From: MRBY01 sp943371005
GTDB taxonomy: Bacteria; Cyanobacteriota; Cyanobacteriia; Cyanobacteriales; MRBY01
Direction: 5' to 3'
NCBI GenBank assembly: GCA_943371005.1
Contig: CALRTB020000006.1
Location: 86,396-150,395, forward strand
DNA length: 64,000 nucleotides
Shown in pieces: positions 61,562 to 64,000 of the stretch. Positions within the stretch are counted from its first letter, which is position 1, and every line of letters starts with the position of its first letter. The notes beneath the pieces are model-generated. The model saw only the letters and a program-made list of their open reading frames with translations. It did not search any database and was not told where the DNA came from. Position numbers and translations under genes: made by a program.

Positions 61562-63715
61562 ATGAAGCGGGTTCGGGTCAAGTACAGTTCGCCAACATTT
61601 TGGATTGGCCTTGGTTTAACGGGGGTTTTGGGTCTGGGGGCGATCGCCGCCCGGCAGCAGATCCCGTTGTTATCCCAGAATGCCAGCCAAGTGGAATCCT
61701 CTGAAGCAAGCGATTCTGAGGTGTTGACCCTCGTAGAACAAACACCAGAGGAACGTCGGGAACGGCTTGAGGCGATCGCCAACGGGAAAAAAAATAGCCT
61801 TGACCGCAGTCGCGCCCGTTACTTGTTAGGGATGGATTATCTCGTCGAACAGGATGGCGCTGCCGCCCTAGCCGCCTTCGAGAACCTAGAGCAGGACTAT
61901 CCTGTGCTCACGCCCCATATTTTGATTAAACGGGGGCGCGCCTATGAACTAGTCAACAATCCTGAACAGGCCCAGGTGATTTGGTTTGATGTGGTGCAAA
62001 ATTACCCGGAGGACGCTGCCGCCGCCGAAGCCCTTTTTCGCCTCAGTGCCTACGATGGGAAGTATGCCGACCAGGCGATCGCCGAATATCCCGCCCACCC
62101 GCGCACCCAAAGCTTAATTCAACAGCGTCTTGCAGAAAATCCAGATCAACGGGATCTGTTGGAACTACGCCTTAAATATGACGCCGATGCCCCTGATATT
62201 GCCGCAGTCCGTCAAACTTTAATCGATAATTTTGCCGATCAGTTATCCCCAGAAACCTGGCAGGCGATCGCCGATAGTTTTTGGGATCAATGGCAGTATG
62301 CCGACGCCGCCACCGCTTACCAAAAAGCACCCCGAACGCCCCAGAATTTGTACCGCCTCGCCCGCAGCTTCCAGGTCAGTGACCAACCGGAACAAGCGCG
62401 ACCTGCCTACGAAGCTTTGATCAAAACTTTCCCCGACGCCCCAGAAACAGGCCTTGGTTTACGTCGTCTCGCAACTTTAGTCAATGACACCACGGCGCTA
62501 ACTTATTTAGATCAAGCCACCCAAAAATTTCCAGAGGAAGCCCCCGAAGCTCTTTTTGCCAAGGCCAACCTTTTAGAAAAGTTGGGGAGTAATAGTTCCG
62601 CCAGCCAAACCCGTGAAAAAGCCCTCAGTACTTATAAAGACGGGGCCGCCACCACAGAATACCGCTGGCAACAGGCTGAACGTTATGCCGCAGAAGAAAA
62701 TTACACCAAGGCCATTGAATGGGCCAAGGCGATCGCCTCCCTGACCCCCGACCATTCCCTCACCCCTGAATCTATTTTTTGGACGGGAAAATGGCAACAG
62801 CAACTCGGTGAAACTCAAGCGGCGAAACAAGCCTATCAACAAGTCCTCCGCGACTACCCCGAATCCTACTATGCGTGGCGATCGGCAGTGCAACTTGGCT
62901 GGGATGTGGGAGATTTCACTTCGGTGCGCAGCCTCCAACCAGTATTAGATATTCCCGAAACTCGTCCTGTCCCCCCGGCGGGTTCCGAAACGTTTCAGGA
63001 GCTTTATCGCCTCGGCCAGGATTTTGACGCTTGGAATACCCTCCAACTCGAACTCGCCAGCAAAACAAATCTCACTGTCCCCGAAGCCTTTACCCAGGGT
63101 TTATTGAAACTTGCCCAAGGTCGCTATCTCCAGGGGATCAATACCATTTGGAATCTCAGCCAACGGGATAACCCCGGCGATCGCCAAGCTTGGTTAGCGC
63201 TCCGGGAAAACGAAACCTATTGGCATGCCCTTTTCCCGTTCCCCTACGCCGAACCGATCCAGCGTTGGGCCGCCGAAAATGACCTCAATCCCCTATTGGT
63301 CGTTTCTTTAATGCGCCAAGAATCCCGCTTTGAGAAAAATATTGAATCCCCCGTGGGAGCAAAAGGATTGATGCAGGTGATGCCCAGCACCGCCGAATGG
63401 ATCGCCCAACAGACCACTGGCAACACCTATGCCCTCGATGAACCAGAGGATAATATCAAGCTCGGCACCTGGTATCTGCGCTACACCCACCAGGAATATG
63501 ACGATAACTCCATGTTGGCGATCGCCAGTTACAATGCTGGCCCCGGCAACGTTGCCCAATGGCTACAACGTTACGGCCTCGATGACCCCGACACCTTTAT
63601 CGAACAGATTCCGTTCAATGAAACGAAAAACTACGTCGAATCTGTCTTTGCGAATTACTGGAATTACGAACGCCTTTACAATCCTGAGCTAAACCGAAAA
63701 CTCCAAGCTCTCTAA
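61562..63715 (+). CDS. Slt70-type soluble/membrane lytic transglycosylase
   Basis: Cleaves peptidoglycan strands. 717 residues: an N-terminal anchor or signal helix (about 12-30), a long superhelical region of TPR-like repeats (QADVIWFDVVQNYPEDAAAAEALFRL and following) and a C-terminal SLT domain with the catalytic Glu in VVSLMRQESRFEKNI, then GLMQVMPSTAEWIA, the structural IASYNAGPGNVAQW and the end region NYVESVFANYWNYERL. It is longer than E. coli Slt70 owing to more TPR units. It is the last gene before psbA. Confidence 0.95.
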   Translation: MKRVRVKYSSPTFWIGLGLTGVLGLGAIAARQQIPLLSQNASQVESSEASDSEVLTLVEQTPEERRERLEAIANGKKNSLDRSRARYLLGMDYLVEQDGAAALAAFENLEQDYPVLTPHILIKRGRAYELVNNPEQAQVIWFDVVQNYPEDAAAAEALFRLSAYDGKYADQAIAEYPAHPRTQSLIQQRLAENPDQRDLLELRLKYDADAPDIAAVRQTLIDNFADQLSPETWQAIADSFWDQWQYADAATAYQKAPRTPQNLYRLARSFQVSDQPEQARPAYEALIKTFPDAPETGLGLRRLATLVNDTTALTYLDQATQKFPEEAPEALFAKANLLEKLGSNSSASQTREKALSTYKDGAATTEYRWQQAERYAAEENYTKAIEWAKAIASLTPDHSLTPESIFWTGKWQQQLGETQAAKQAYQQVLRDYPESYYAWRSAVQLGWDVGDFTSVRSLQPVLDIPETRPVPPAGSETFQELYRLGQDFDAWNTLQLELASKTNLTVPEAFTQGLLKLAQGRYLQGINTIWNLSQRDNPGDRQAWLALRENETYWHALFPFPYAEPIQRWAAENDLNPLLVVSLMRQESRFEKNIESPVGAKGLMQVMPSTAEWIAQQTTGNTYALDEPEDNIKLGTWYLRYTHQEYDDNSMLAIASYNAGPGNVAQWLQRYGLDDPDTFIEQIPFNETKNYVESVFANYWNYERLYNPELNRKLQAL

Positions 63716-63781
63716 GTCCCTTTTTTATCCGGCTTTCACCTTGCCAACACCACAGCAAATGTAAAAAATATCTGAGAATGC

Positions 63782-63813
63782 TTTACAAAACTTTATTTCC
63801 CTGTTAGTATAGA
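63782..63813 (+). promoter_or_regulatory. psbA promoter candidate
   Basis: TTTACA (63782-63787) precedes TAGTAT (63805-63810) by 17 bp, with TATAGA overlapping at 63808-63813. This is the usual layout of cyanobacterial psbA promoters, about 75 bp before the ATG. Confidence 0.55.
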
Positions 63814-63884
63814 CACATACATAAAAAACCAGTTCTGAAGCAATTTGGAACGCACCTTGATAATTTCATAGCAATCATAAACAC

Positions 63885-64000
63885 ATGACTACTACACTAC
63901 AACAGCGCGGCAGCGCTTCCTTGTGGGAGAAGTTCTGTCAGTGGATCACCAGCACCGAGAACCGCATCTATGTCGGTTGGTTCGGCGTCCTGATGATTCC
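63885..64000 (+). CDS. psbA: Photosystem II D1 protein (5' part, cut by window)
   Basis: Starts ATGACTACTACACTACAACA; the 38 codons in view read MTTTLQQRGSASLWEKFCQW and then ITSTENRIYVGWFGVLMI, the D1 N-terminus with the conserved TENRIYVGWFG. Core reaction-centre subunit. Cyanobacteria hold several psbA copies; which isoform this is cannot be told from the part seen. Confidence 0.98.
   Translation, partial: MTTTLQQRGSASLWEKFCQWITSTENRIYVGWFGVLMI

Overview
The window looks like a chromosomal segment of a unicellular cyanobacterium. It carries the start of psbA (photosystem II D1), light-dependent protochlorophyllide reductase, cytochrome c6, a high-light-inducible protein, an omega-3 acyl-lipid desaturase, the inducible CO2-uptake NDH-1 operon (ndhF3-ndhD3-cupA-cupS) and a complete bidirectional NAD(P)-linked hydrogenase locus. 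The palindrome GCGATCGC (HIP1, often extended to GGCGATCGCC) recurs throughout, mostly inside genes, as is typical of many cyanobacteria. The gene content fits a marine or coastal Synechococcus/Picosynechococcus of the PCC 7002 type; that strain-level assignment is my recall, not something proved here.

Layout. 1-1570: 3'-truncated gene for a plasmid-type replication protein (CyRepA1/DUF3854 family), minus strand. 1.8-8 kb: C-terminal processing protease, Ca2+/H+ antiporter, a NERD-domain protein, por, dtd and two small membrane-associated proteins. 8-21.1 kb: one long minus-strand hydrogenase region, read from right to left as hypE, hoxE-F-U-Y, a CBS-CP12 fusion, hoxH, hoxW, a Uma2 nuclease gene, hypA, hypB, hypF, hypC, hypD. 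21.3-25.2 kb: ureC, a second Uma2 gene and a PIN-PhoH ATPase. 25.2-29.3 kb: two tandem paralogous propeller-type proteins and prfB with its programmed frameshift. 29.7-33.4 kb: PRC-barrel protein, Hli, a Psb34-like protein and a TPR glycosyltransferase. 33.4-34.2 kb: tRNA-Thr(CGU) with a tiny island bounded by a 44-bp copy of the tRNA 3' half. 34.3-42.1 kb: a subtilase homologue that seems to lack its catalytic residues, small proteins, mutS, an aminotransferase and a DsbA-like lipoprotein. 42.2-48.4 kb: cupS, cupA, ndhD3, ndhF3 and the LysR regulator (ccmR/ndhR type). 48.7-64 kb: cytochrome P450, aroA, DUF4912 protein, petJ, ABC ATPase, phosphoglucomutase/phosphomannomutase, a coiled-coil protein overlapping an unknown gene, pfkA, COP23 protein, Tic20-like protein, desB, a Slt-type lytic transglycosylase and psbA.

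How the genes work together. HoxEFU form the diaphorase and HoxYH the NiFe hydrogenase; HypA-F build the NiFe(CN)2CO centre and HoxW trims HoxH. The CBS-CP12 protein inside the operon suggests a nucleotide- or redox-sensing link between hydrogenase and carbon metabolism. NdhF3/NdhD3/CupA/CupS form the module that turns an NDH-1 complex into a high-affinity CO2 hydrating pump, with the adjacent LysR protein as the likely repressor.

The most notable structures are: (1) a Uma2 gene inserted at the old hoxW/hypA overlap with a 45-bp duplication that keeps both hoxW and hypA intact and leaves a truncated hypA copy; (2) the miniature integrase-less island at tRNA-Thr; (3) a subtilase fold with the triad apparently replaced; (4) a plasmid replication-type gene among chromosomal genes with phosphate-box-like 11-bp repeats upstream. 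None of these alone proves a new system; the Uma2 insertion and the mini-island are the best candidates for undescribed mobile elements.
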